A DNA stretch of 5,977 bases from NCBI GenBank assembly GCA_002305235.1, contig DBQL01000055.1, forward strand, positions 3,001 through 8,977, read 5' to 3'. How positions within the stretch are numbered: position 1 is the stretch's first letter; every line of letters starts with the position of its first letter. The stretch is from Prevotella sp. UBA1395 (GTDB taxonomy: Bacteria > Bacteroidota > Bacteroidia > Bacteroidales > Bacteroidaceae). Both the position numbers and the translations under genes were made by a program. Below are positions 1 to 5,977 of the stretch, piece after piece. Under the pieces are notes generated by a model. That model was given only the letters and a program-made list of their open reading frames with translations. It was not told the origin of the DNA and ran no database searches.

Positions 1-1665
1 GCCATCTTCACACTGCCGGCCATCTATATCCTTGAGGCCAAATACCCGGAGATGACCTCAAACTTCCTCAACATGTTCTTGGCATCGGCCTTGGGCGGCG
101 TATTGGGCATACTCTTCCTGATACCGTTCCGTAAATATTTCGTGAGCGATATGCACGGCAAATACCCCTTTCCCGAGGCCACGGCCACCACGCAAGTGCT
201 GGTATCGGGAGCCAAGGGCGGTGATCAGGCCAAACCGTTGCTCTTGGCCGGGCTCGTGGGCGGACTCTACGACTTCATCGTGGCGAGCTTTGGCTGGTGG
301 AATGAAAACTTCACCAGTCGGTTCATCGGCATCGGACAAGACCTTGCCGACAAGGCCAAACTGGTCTTTAAGGTGAATACGGGGGCCGCCGTGTTGGGAT
401 TGGGATACATCGTCGGACTGAAATACGCACTCTATATTTGTTTCGGCTCGCTGGCCGTGTGGTGGCTCATCGTGCCGGGCATGTCGCTCATTTTCCACGA
501 CTCCGTGCTCAACACATGGGACCCTACCATCACGACGACGGTGGGAGCGATGAGTGCCGAGCAGATTTTCAAGGCCTACGCGCGCAGCATCGGTATAGGC
601 GGAATCGCGATGGCCGGCGTGATTGGCATTGTGAAGAGCTGGGGAATCATCAAGAGTGCGGTGGGACTCGCCTCTAAAGAACTGAAAGGCAGCGACACGG
701 GCATGGGCGAAGTGAAGCGCACCCAGCGTGATATCTCGTTCAAGGTGATTGCCATTGGCAGCATCGTGGTGATACTGCTCACCTTCGTGTTCTTCTGGTT
801 TGGCGTGATGCAAGGCAATCTTCTGTTTGCCGTGGTGGCCATACTGCTGGTCACTGTCATCGCGTTCCTCTTTACAACGGTGGCTGCCAACGCCATCGCC
901 ATAGTGGGTACGAACCCCGTGTCGGGCATGACGCTCATGACATTGATCTTTGCCAGCGTGGTGATGGTGGCCGCAGGACTCAAAGGTCCGGGCGGAATGA
1001 TTGCCGCACTGGTCATGGGTGGTGTGGTGTGTACGGCACTCTCGATGGCCGGCAGCTTCATCACCGACCTGAAGATTGGCTATTGGCTGGGGGTAACCCC
1101 CAAGAAACAAGAGACATGGAAGTTTCTCGGAACGGTTGTGAGTGCCGCCACTGTCGTGGGCGTGATGATCGTATTGAACAAGACCTACGGCTTTGCGAGT
1201 GGTAATCTTGCCGCTCCTCAGGCCAACGCTATGGCCGCGGTGATCGACCCGTTGATGAACGGCGTGGGCGCTCCGTGGGTGCTTTATGGCATCGGCGCGC
1301 TGATCGCGATCATCCTCGACCGTCTGCACATTCCCGCCTTGGCATTCGCGTTGGGTATGTTCATACCCTTGGAGCTGAACGTGCCGTTGGTGGTCGGTGG
1401 CGCGATCAACTGGTTTGTCACCACCCGGAGCAAGGATGAGGAGACCAACAAGGCCCGTGGCGAGAAGGGAACACTCATTGCCAGCGGATTTATTGCGGGC
1501 GGAGCGTTGATGGGCGTGATATCGGCATTGCTGAAATTTGGAGGCATCGAGGTATCGATTGCCGACACGTGGTGGGTGAACCCCATGTCGGAGGTATGCT
1601 CGTTGCTGGCATATATTTGCCTCATCGCCTATTTCATCCGGGCCACCAAAGACCGCAAGAAATAA
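1..1665 (+). CDS. OPT-family oligopeptide/metal-chelate transporter (5' partial)
   Basis: This is the C-terminal part of an integral inner-membrane transporter of the OPT (oligopeptide transporter) family, which imports small peptides or metal-chelate compounds, probably with protons. The reading frame is open from base 1; the ATG at 52 is an internal methionine, because the upstream codons continue the same hydrophobic protein. It encodes 554 visible residues and ends in TAA. Bacterial members usually have roughly 600-700 residues, so perhaps 100 are missing upstream. About 12-13 hydrophobic segments can be seen. Family-like signatures are PFPEATATTQVL (about residues 56-67), GTNPVSGMT (303-311), YWLGVTPKKQ (361-370) and the APQANAMAAVIDPLMNG stretch (405-421). 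The end is a short basic tail (RATKDRKK). It converges on the helicase gene, and its promoter lies outside the window. The family call is firm from recognised motifs; the substrate cannot be read from the sequence, and bacterial OPT proteins are mostly uncharacterised. Confidence 0.9.
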   Translation, partial: AIFTLPAIYILEAKYPEMTSNFLNMFLASALGGVLGILFLIPFRKYFVSDMHGKYPFPEATATTQVLVSGAKGGDQAKPLLLAGLVGGLYDFIVASFGWWNENFTSRFIGIGQDLADKAKLVFKVNTGAAVLGLGYIVGLKYALYICFGSLAVWWLIVPGMSLIFHDSVLNTWDPTITTTVGAMSAEQIFKAYARSIGIGGIAMAGVIGIVKSWGIIKSAVGLASKELKGSDTGMGEVKRTQRDISFKVIAIGSIVVILLTFVFFWFGVMQGNLLFAVVAILLVTVIAFLFTTVAANAIAIVGTNPVSGMTLMTLIFASVVMVAAGLKGPGGMIAALVMGGVVCTALSMAGSFITDLKIGYWLGVTPKKQETWKFLGTVVSAATVVGVMIVLNKTYGFASGNLAAPQANAMAAVIDPLMNGVGAPWVLYGIGALIAIILDRLHIPALAFALGMFIPLELNVPLVVGGAINWFVTTRSKDEETNKARGEKGTLIASGFIAGGALMGVISALLKFGGIEVSIADTWWVNPMSEVCSLLAYICLIAYFIRATKDRKK

Positions 1666-1695
1666 TCGATTGGACATATCCGCCCCGAATAACGG

Positions 1696-1728
1696 CAGCC
1701 CCGATACTCATGGCAAGTATCGGGGCTG
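1696..1728. terminator. Convergent hairpin, likely bidirectional terminator
   Basis: A perfect 13-bp inverted repeat (arms 1696-1708 and 1716-1728, CAGCCCCGATACT and its complement) encloses a 7-base loop. It lies 30 bp after the transporter stop and 30 bp after the helicase stop on the other strand, where a shared terminator would sit. Neither side has a real U-tract: only TT follows on the plus strand, and the minus side has a mixed sequence. The stem is strong, but termination may be partly factor-dependent, or the hairpin may mainly protect the 3' ends. The structure is seen directly; its role is inferred from position. Confidence 0.75.
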
Positions 1729-1758
1729 TTGCGTCTGAGAGGGCGGGGAGCGATGGGC

Positions 1759-4476
1759 TCACCTTCGGAAAAACGGGAGCACCGGCTCCATGAATCGTGA
1801 CAACCGCTGCGTCTTGGTGTCACGCCCTATCTGCCGGCTGAGACTGTAAGTGATGACAAGGCGTCGCTTGGCCCGCGACATGGCCACATAGAGTTTTCGG
1901 GCATCTTCGGCAATGGCCTTGGGATTGCCCTCATTGAAGAAACTCGGGATGCGGCCGTCTACGACATCAAATACAATGACATTATCGAACTCCAGACCTT
2001 TGGCCTTGTGGATGGTCGTTACGAAGATGCGGTCTTCGATGGTTGACGACCCACAGAGGTCGGCTTCCTTGAAGGTGGTCAGCTCGATGATATGCCGATG
2101 GAGTTGCTCGACAAGAGAGGGGGTCTTGGAAACATCGATCACATCGTCTTCAAGAAAACGGTAGATATATTCGATTTTGGGTACGTCGCCCATCCATCCC
2201 TTGGCCTTCATCAGCGCATGGAATCGTTGCATCTCGCCGACAAGGGCGGCTGGCTGTGACGACTCCGGCCTCAGGTAGAGCGCACGTCGCCCTTCTGCAT
2301 AGATCGGACCATAGTTCTGCCGGAGCCACTTGACACGTTCCTGTACGTTTTTGCGACCGAGAAACTCCCGCTGGCTGTCAACAAGCTCCTGTCCCCGAGT
2401 GTAACAATACTTGAGAAGTGATACCGTGGCATGAACATCGTCATCGGCAAGATGAGAGTTTTCGCCCTCCAACCCCAACTCATTCAACAGGTATTTCAAC
2501 CTGAAAGCCTTGAGATCGCTGCGCAAAAGACGTATCAGCTTCAGCGAATCAAAGTATCGGGGATGCTGCCTTTGCCATGAACAGGCGGGCAGCCAACGTC
2601 GCAAACAATAGTCCATGATGTGGTAATCGAACTCGGCATTATGGGCCAACAGCACATCGTCGCCCACGAAATCGAGAAACATGCGCAATGCCTCTGCCGG
2701 AGGATAAAGCCGTTGTGACTTGCGTTCCTCAATAATGGGATTGACCGTGTCGCCAAGCATGACCGGGATTTCTCTATCGGTGGCGATATGGACAGAAAAC
2801 TTTCCGATGCTCTCTCCGCCCCTGACCTTCTCGGCAGCAATTTGTATGACGTCGTCTTCGAATACATTGAGTCCGGTCGTCTCGGTATCGAAGACCACAA
2901 TGGTCTGCTCCGAATACGCCTTGAGAAACTCCTGAAGATAGGTGGAACCGGTATATTCGAAGAAGTCGGTAGGTACAATACCCCTGACCTCCAACTGATG
3001 GACAAACTGCCTTGCGGTGGTATTGGTCTGACAGACAAGTGTGCCTTTCATCAGTCTGGACCACGCAAGGAAGTTGCGCTCGTTGTCGAGCACGCTCAGA
3101 TGGGCCATCAAGAGGTTTACCTCGGGGCTTGTAAAGAGGTCTTGCCCGGAGACTTTGAAATGGGAACGCTGTGCCTCGGTGAGCCGATCGCTGATGATGT
3201 CGGCATCGATATTGGCATTGACGATGACCGCGGTGGTCTCTTCGGGATAACGATCACACCATTCAATGGCCATCCGGGCCACATCCTCGTACTCCGACTC
3301 AAGGTCTTTGCTCGACAAGATGCTCAGTTCGCCGCCCGTCCCTGCCTCGTCTCCCTCTGACTTGGGCAGCAGGTCGGCATCGAAGCCCAACTGTTTGACT
3401 GCGTAAGTATTCAAGAGGTCGACGAGATATTTGGGTGAGCGGTGGTTCACGCCAAGATGGTGAACATGGCCCGTACAGCGTTGTTTGAGCAGTTCCAAGA
3501 GCTGCAGCCGGGCACCCATAAAACTGAATATGGCTTGCATCTCGTCGCCAAGATACATCACCATGCCCTTAGACGCGGTAGCACCCAACTGCGATGCCGG
3601 GAAATCGAAGGTCGAGAGTGCGTCGATGATATACAGTTGCATGAGGTTCAAGTCTTGCACTTCATCCACCTGAATCCACGAATATCGCTTATATTCAATG
3701 CCGCTTGCCAACGCCGTATAGCTGTATTCGAGCAAATCCTCAAAATCAAGAAGATGGTTTTGGCGCTTGTACGCCTCATAAGCATGGGCATATCTCATCT
3801 TGGCAAGAGTTTGCAGGGCCTGCTGACGAAGCGCGAAATCGAATGCATCGGACAATACAAAGTCACGGTAGAAATCGGTATGATCGTAGATGTCGATCAT
3901 CTTTTGTGCCGTGAAAGGCTCTTGCTGCAGTCGGCAGATGGCTTGCATCACGGCAATATCCTCCTTGGTGGCACTCTCGGGATGCAAGCGAATGGACTTG
4001 GGGAAGCCGTGACGCAACTCATACATGAGATGTGAGAAAAACACAATCTGACTGTAATAGCCTCTGCGTTGCTTGTTTTGCATCACGCTCTGTTCTTCCT
4101 CGTTGAGATAAGTGGCAAGGATGCTCACCGTCGTATCATCGTCGATGATGGCACTTTCGGCAGGTATAATGTGGTTTTCAAACAGGAACTTGGAACAAAA
4201 CCGATGCACATTGCCCACAAACACGTCGGCAGAAGCAGTGTCGTCAACGTCACGAATGCGCTCTCTCATGCCCCGGGCAGCCCTATTCGTAAAGGTGAGA
4301 CAAAGCATGTCGGCATAATCTACGCCCCTTGCATGGGCACGCCGAATGCGCTCGGCAAGTATCTGCGTCTTGCCGCATCCGGGTGGTGCCAGCACGAGAT
4401 GACAGCCTTCGGCAATATCGATGATATGCTGCTGTGTGAGGTCGGGCTGCCATACGGTTTTAAGATGATGATTCAT
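1759..4476 (-). CDS. UvrD/Rep-type SF1 helicase with embedded DnaQ-like 3'-5' exonuclease
   Basis: A 905-residue cytoplasmic DNA repair/recombination-type enzyme, numbered here from the ATG at 4476. Helicase motifs in order: a Q-motif-like LTQQHIIDI (13-21); Walker A APPGCGKT (30-37, Lys36); motif Ia LCLTFTNRAARGM (58-70); VGNVHRFCSKFL (87-98); LLDFEDLLEY (242-251); motif II DEVQD (271-275); motif III YLGDEMQAIFSFMGA (308-322); motif IV LGVNHRS (341-347); a 2B-entry segment (446-476); motif V VTTIHKAKGLEF (819-830); motif VI KLYVAMSRAKRRL (861-873, Arg868). Between the 2B entry and motif V lies a DEDDh exonuclease domain (about 525-695): FDTETTGL (Asp530, Glu532), AHNAEFD (Asp617), and His675/Asp680 in HLADDD. 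Both activities therefore look intact; 3'-5' unwinding and 3'-5' single-strand digestion are the family expectations. The frame also has ATGs at 4536 and 4494; 4476 is chosen because conserved sequence begins just after it and the likely promoter sits immediately upstream of 4536. It appears to be a single-gene unit. Cellular role is unknown; it is not a standard UvrD, PcrA, RecB or AddA by architecture. Confidence 0.9.
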   Translation of the reverse strand: MNHHLKTVWQPDLTQQHIIDIAEGCHLVLAPPGCGKTQILAERIRRAHARGVDYADMLCLTFTNRAARGMRERIRDVDDTASADVFVGNVHRFCSKFLFENHIIPAESAIIDDDTTVSILATYLNEEEQSVMQNKQRRGYYSQIVFFSHLMYELRHGFPKSIRLHPESATKEDIAVMQAICRLQQEPFTAQKMIDIYDHTDFYRDFVLSDAFDFALRQQALQTLAKMRYAHAYEAYKRQNHLLDFEDLLEYSYTALASGIEYKRYSWIQVDEVQDLNLMQLYIIDALSTFDFPASQLGATASKGMVMYLGDEMQAIFSFMGARLQLLELLKQRCTGHVHHLGVNHRSPKYLVDLLNTYAVKQLGFDADLLPKSEGDEAGTGGELSILSSKDLESEYEDVARMAIEWCDRYPEETTAVIVNANIDADIISDRLTEAQRSHFKVSGQDLFTSPEVNLLMAHLSVLDNERNFLAWSRLMKGTLVCQTNTTARQFVHQLEVRGIVPTDFFEYTGSTYLQEFLKAYSEQTIVVFDTETTGLNVFEDDVIQIAAEKVRGGESIGKFSVHIATDREIPVMLGDTVNPIIEERKSQRLYPPAEALRMFLDFVGDDVLLAHNAEFDYHIMDYCLRRWLPACSWQRQHPRYFDSLKLIRLLRSDLKAFRLKYLLNELGLEGENSHLADDDVHATVSLLKYCYTRGQELVDSQREFLGRKNVQERVKWLRQNYGPIYAEGRRALYLRPESSQPAALVGEMQRFHALMKAKGWMGDVPKIEYIYRFLEDDVIDVSKTPSLVEQLHRHIIELTTFKEADLCGSSTIEDRIFVTTIHKAKGLEFDNVIVFDVVDGRIPSFFNEGNPKAIAEDARKLYVAMSRAKRRLVITYSLSRQIGRDTKTQRLSRFMEPVLPFFRR

Positions 4477-4540
4477 ATTACTTCGATAAGGCATGGAATG
4501 ATGTGGGAGTTGGCAAGGCGCGCTCTCCCTGATCATTTCG

Positions 4541-4569
4541 CAAAGTTAACGTTTTATTTCACATTGCAA
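4541..4569 (-). promoter_or_regulatory. Bacteroidetes-type promoter for the helicase gene
   Basis: On the minus strand TAACTTTG (4548-4541) matches the Bacteroidetes -7 consensus TAnnTTTG exactly, and TTG (4569-4567) lies 18 bp upstream, within the spacing reported for the -33 element in this phylum. Transcription would begin a few bases further on, around 4534-4538. This puts the ATG at 4536 at or just before the transcript's first base and leaves about 60 untranslated bases before the ATG at 4476. The spacer and the bases just upstream are AT-rich. The match is seen directly; promoter activity is inferred. Confidence 0.6.
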
Positions 4570-4636
4570 GAGGGTTGCCATCATATTTTTACAACAAGTC
4601 GACATGTACACCGACTGAAAGCACAAGATCATCATA

Positions 4637-4652
4637 ATGGCAGCATTGCCAT
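4637..4652. repeat. Small inverted repeat
   Basis: ATGGCA (4637-4642) and TGCCAT (4647-4652) form a perfect 6-bp inverted repeat around a 4-base centre. It lies about 70 bp upstream of the helicase promoter's TTG and next to the GGTCGAA direct repeat. It could be an operator-like site, but six base pairs is near what chance allows. Confidence 0.25.
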
Positions 4653-4653
4653 A

Positions 4654-4681
4654 GGTCGAACAAGGCAAACTTTCGGTCGAA
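4654..4681. repeat. GGTCGAA direct repeat, 21-bp period
   Basis: The heptamer GGTCGAA occurs at 4654-4660 and again at 4675-4681, a start-to-start distance of 21 bp, or two helical turns. It lies about 85 bp upstream of the helicase promoter's TTG. Two same-face copies are the usual form of a tandem regulator site, but the element is short and no regulator is identifiable. Confidence 0.25.
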
Positions 4682-4712
4682 ATAATCACCCCTGCCGATG
4701 ACAGCTCAAGGA

Positions 4713-4748
4713 AGAAAACGAGAAAAGCCGAGGCTTCGACCTCGGCTT
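4713..4748 (-). terminator. Intrinsic terminator of thrS
   Basis: On the minus strand a 9-bp GC-rich stem (AAGCCGAGG at 4748-4740, partner CCTCGGCTT at 4733-4725) with the 6-base loop TCGAAG is followed by a T-rich tail, TTCTCGTTTTCT (4724-4713). It begins 35 bp after the thrS stop codon. The opposite strand has an A-tract on its upstream side but a GC-mixed, A-rich downstream flank, so the element works best for thrS. It should largely isolate the helicase gene from thrS readthrough. Confidence 0.85.
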
Positions 4749-4783
4749 AAAAAAATTATCATTCGATTATTTCCAACCGGTAT

Positions 4784-5977
4784 TTATCGGTCGATCTCTT
4801 TCAACTGATCGGCCACCTCGTCCTTGATGCGCCGGGCAAACTCTTCCATCTTCATGGATGCCTGCTCACCACCGCCCTGCTTACGCATGGACACAAGGCC
4901 CTCGGCAGACTCTTTCTCGCCCACAATAACCATGTAAGGCACACGCTTCAACTCGTTGTCACGAATCTTGCGACCAATCTTCTCATTGCGATCATCGATG
5001 TAACTGCGGACATCCTGACTGTCAAGATACTTCTTTACAGCCGCGGCGTAGTCGTTAAACTTCTCTGAAATCGGAAGAATGGCTACCTGATCGGGGGTGA
5101 GCCACAAGGGGAAATGACCGGCTGTGTGCTCGATAAGCACGGCAGTAAAACGCTCCAATGAGCCGAATGGCGCACGATGGATCATCACAGGAACCTTCTT
5201 GGAGTTGTCCTCGGCGGTGTACTCGAGTTTGAATCGGGCCGGAAGGTTGTAGTCTACCTGTATGGTACCCAACTGCCAACGGCGACCAATGGCATCCTTG
5301 ACCATAAAGTCGAGCTTAGGACCATAGAATGCGGCCTCGCCGACTTCCTCGCGAACCTTCATGCCTTTCTCACGACAGGCCTCACGAATGGCATTCTGAC
5401 TCTCTTCCCATATCTCATCGGAACCGATGTATTTCTCGGTATCCTTGGGATCGCGAAGTGAGATTTGGGCCTCGTAGTTGTCGAAACCAAACACGGTGAA
5501 CACCTTTTGGATGATGTCGATCACATTCTCAAACTCGGCCTTTACCTGATCGGGACGCACAAAGATGTGTGCATCGTCTTGCGTAAAACTGCGGACACGG
5601 GTCAGACCGTGAAGCTCACCGCTCTTCTCATAGCGCATCACCGTACCAAATTCGGCTATGCGAAGTGGCAGGTCTTTGTACGAACGGGGCTTGCGGGCGT
5701 ATATTTCGCAATGGTGAGGACAGTTCATCGGCTTGAGCATATACTCTTCGTCCTCCTCCGGAGTGTGGATGGGCTGGAAGGCATCCTTACCGTAATGGGC
5801 ATAATGCCCTGAGGTTACATAGAGATTTTTGGACCCAATACCGGGGGTGATTACTTCCTGATAGTTGTATGGTTTGAGCAGGCGACGCAGCAATTCCTGC
5901 AAGCGAAGTCTCAACTGCGTGCCCTTGGCGAGCCAGATGGGGAGTCCTTTGCCCACACGATCAGAGAACATGAACAG
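4784..5977 (-). CDS. thrS: Threonyl-tRNA synthetase, catalytic and anticodon-binding part (5' partial)
   Basis: Class II aminoacyl-tRNA synthetase that charges tRNA-Thr with threonine in the cytoplasm. The frame is open to the window edge: the two codons before the ATG at 5971 (Leu, Phe) continue the protein, so that ATG is internal. The visible 397 residues cover the catalytic core and C-terminal domain; the N-terminal TGS and editing domains (full length is usually about 640-650 residues) lie outside. Numbering from the first visible codon, motif 1 surrounds YNYQEVITP (37-45); motif 2 is [20 protein letters not shown] (110-129, Arg115); motif 3 is GSLERF (272-277, Arg276). The three expected zinc ligands are present: Cys86 (MNCPHH), His137 (QDDAHIF) and His267 (MIHRAPF). 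The HGTP anticodon-binding domain begins near 297 ([10 protein letters not shown]) and contains VDDRNEK-like [17 protein letters not shown]. The gene ends in TAA, followed by an intrinsic terminator. The infC-rpmI-rplT genes that often follow thrS are not next to it here. It appears fully functional as far as visible. Confidence 0.97.
   Translation of the reverse strand: MFMFSDRVGKGLPIWLAKGTQLRLRLQELLRRLLKPYNYQEVITPGIGSKNLYVTSGHYAHYGKDAFQPIHTPEEDEEYMLKPMNCPHHCEIYARKPRSYKDLPLRIAEFGTVMRYEKSGELHGLTRVRSFTQDDAHIFVRPDQVKAEFENVIDIIQKVFTVFGFDNYEAQISLRDPKDTEKYIGSDEIWEESQNAIREACREKGMKVREEVGEAAFYGPKLDFMVKDAIGRRWQLGTIQVDYNLPARFKLEYTAEDNSKKVPVMIHRAPFGSLERFTAVLIEHTAGHFPLWLTPDQVAILPISEKFNDYAAAVKKYLDSQDVRSYIDDRNEKIGRKIRDNELKRVPYMVIVGEKESAEGLVSMRKQGGGEQASMKMEEFARRIKDEVADQLKEIDR

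Larger units (their letters stand above)
4477..4783. other. Intergenic region between thrS and the helicase gene
   Basis: This 307-bp gap holds, in the direction of transcription (minus strand), the thrS terminator, a short direct repeat next to a small inverted repeat, a Bacteroidetes-type promoter and a leader of about 60 bases before the helicase start. The plus-strand open frame that crosses the gap is a continuation of the antisense shadow of the helicase gene, and I see no convincing small gene, tRNA or riboswitch. Within the leader, a weak GGGAG/CTCCC pairing with a 15-base loop is possible but unremarkable. Confidence 0.7.

Noticed and set aside
58..1677. A 539-codon open frame antisense to the whole transporter gene.
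   Set aside because: Its translation is rich in His, Arg and Gln with no recognisable domain, and it is a codon-register mirror of a GC-rich hydrophobic gene. The plus-strand frame has clear OPT motifs, so this is a shadow.
2392..2904. Possibility that the exonuclease is a separate gene or an artefactual join.
   Set aside because: The frame is continuous on both sides, with no stop, frameshift or internal start context at the junctions, and helicase motifs V and VI follow in the same frame.
3442..4035. A 197-codon plus-strand open frame inside the helicase gene (and a similar one at 2788-3360).
   Set aside because: Both are antisense to motif-bearing coding sequence and show no domain or start signal of their own.
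4477..4533. A riboswitch or structured leader in front of the helicase gene.
   Set aside because: The leader is only about 60 bases and offers just a weak 5-bp pairing with a long loop, with no known aptamer features.
4069..4701. A 210-codon plus-strand open frame reaching from the helicase gene across the helicase promoter.
   Set aside because: Most of it is antisense to conserved helicase motifs, the remainder crosses non-coding DNA, and the product has no recognisable family.
4725..4755. Reading the AAGCCGAGG hairpin as a terminator for plus-strand transcription.
   Set aside because: On the plus strand it is followed by an A-run, not a T-run, and no plus-strand gene ends there; the T-rich tail is on the minus strand after thrS.

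Overview
The window looks like chromosomal DNA from a Bacteroidales bacterium. The visible threonyl-tRNA synthetase resembles Bacteroidales enzymes as I remember them. The one promoter I can find has the Bacteroidetes form (TTG, 18 bp, TAnnTTTG), and the starts lack strong Shine-Dalgarno sequences. Base composition is moderately GC-rich for the order, which would suit a Prevotellaceae-, Paraprevotella- or Muribaculaceae-like organism. I cannot fix the genus from sequence alone.

Layout, left to right: (1) 1-1665, plus strand, the C-terminal 554 residues of an OPT-family membrane transporter whose start lies outside the window. (2) 1666-1758, a short convergent intergenic gap holding one perfect 13-bp hairpin that probably ends transcription from both sides. 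(3) 1759-4476, minus strand, a UvrD/Rep/PcrA-type superfamily 1 helicase with a complete DnaQ-like DEDDh 3'-5' exonuclease domain embedded between its helicase motifs. (4) 4477-4783, a 307-bp gap with the helicase promoter, a small direct repeat and the thrS terminator. (5) 4784-5977, minus strand, the catalytic and anticodon-binding parts of threonyl-tRNA synthetase, running off the right edge.

The three genes do not look like one functional system. thrS and the helicase share a strand but are separated by a good intrinsic terminator and a promoter, so they are probably independent units. The transporter converges on them from the other side. The least ordinary element is the helicase with the internal exonuclease: it joins presumed 3'-5' unwinding to presumed 3'-5' degradation in one polypeptide, with all catalytic residues of both activities visible. 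I found no mobile element, CRISPR array, tRNA or rRNA, and nothing else that points to a new multi-gene system.
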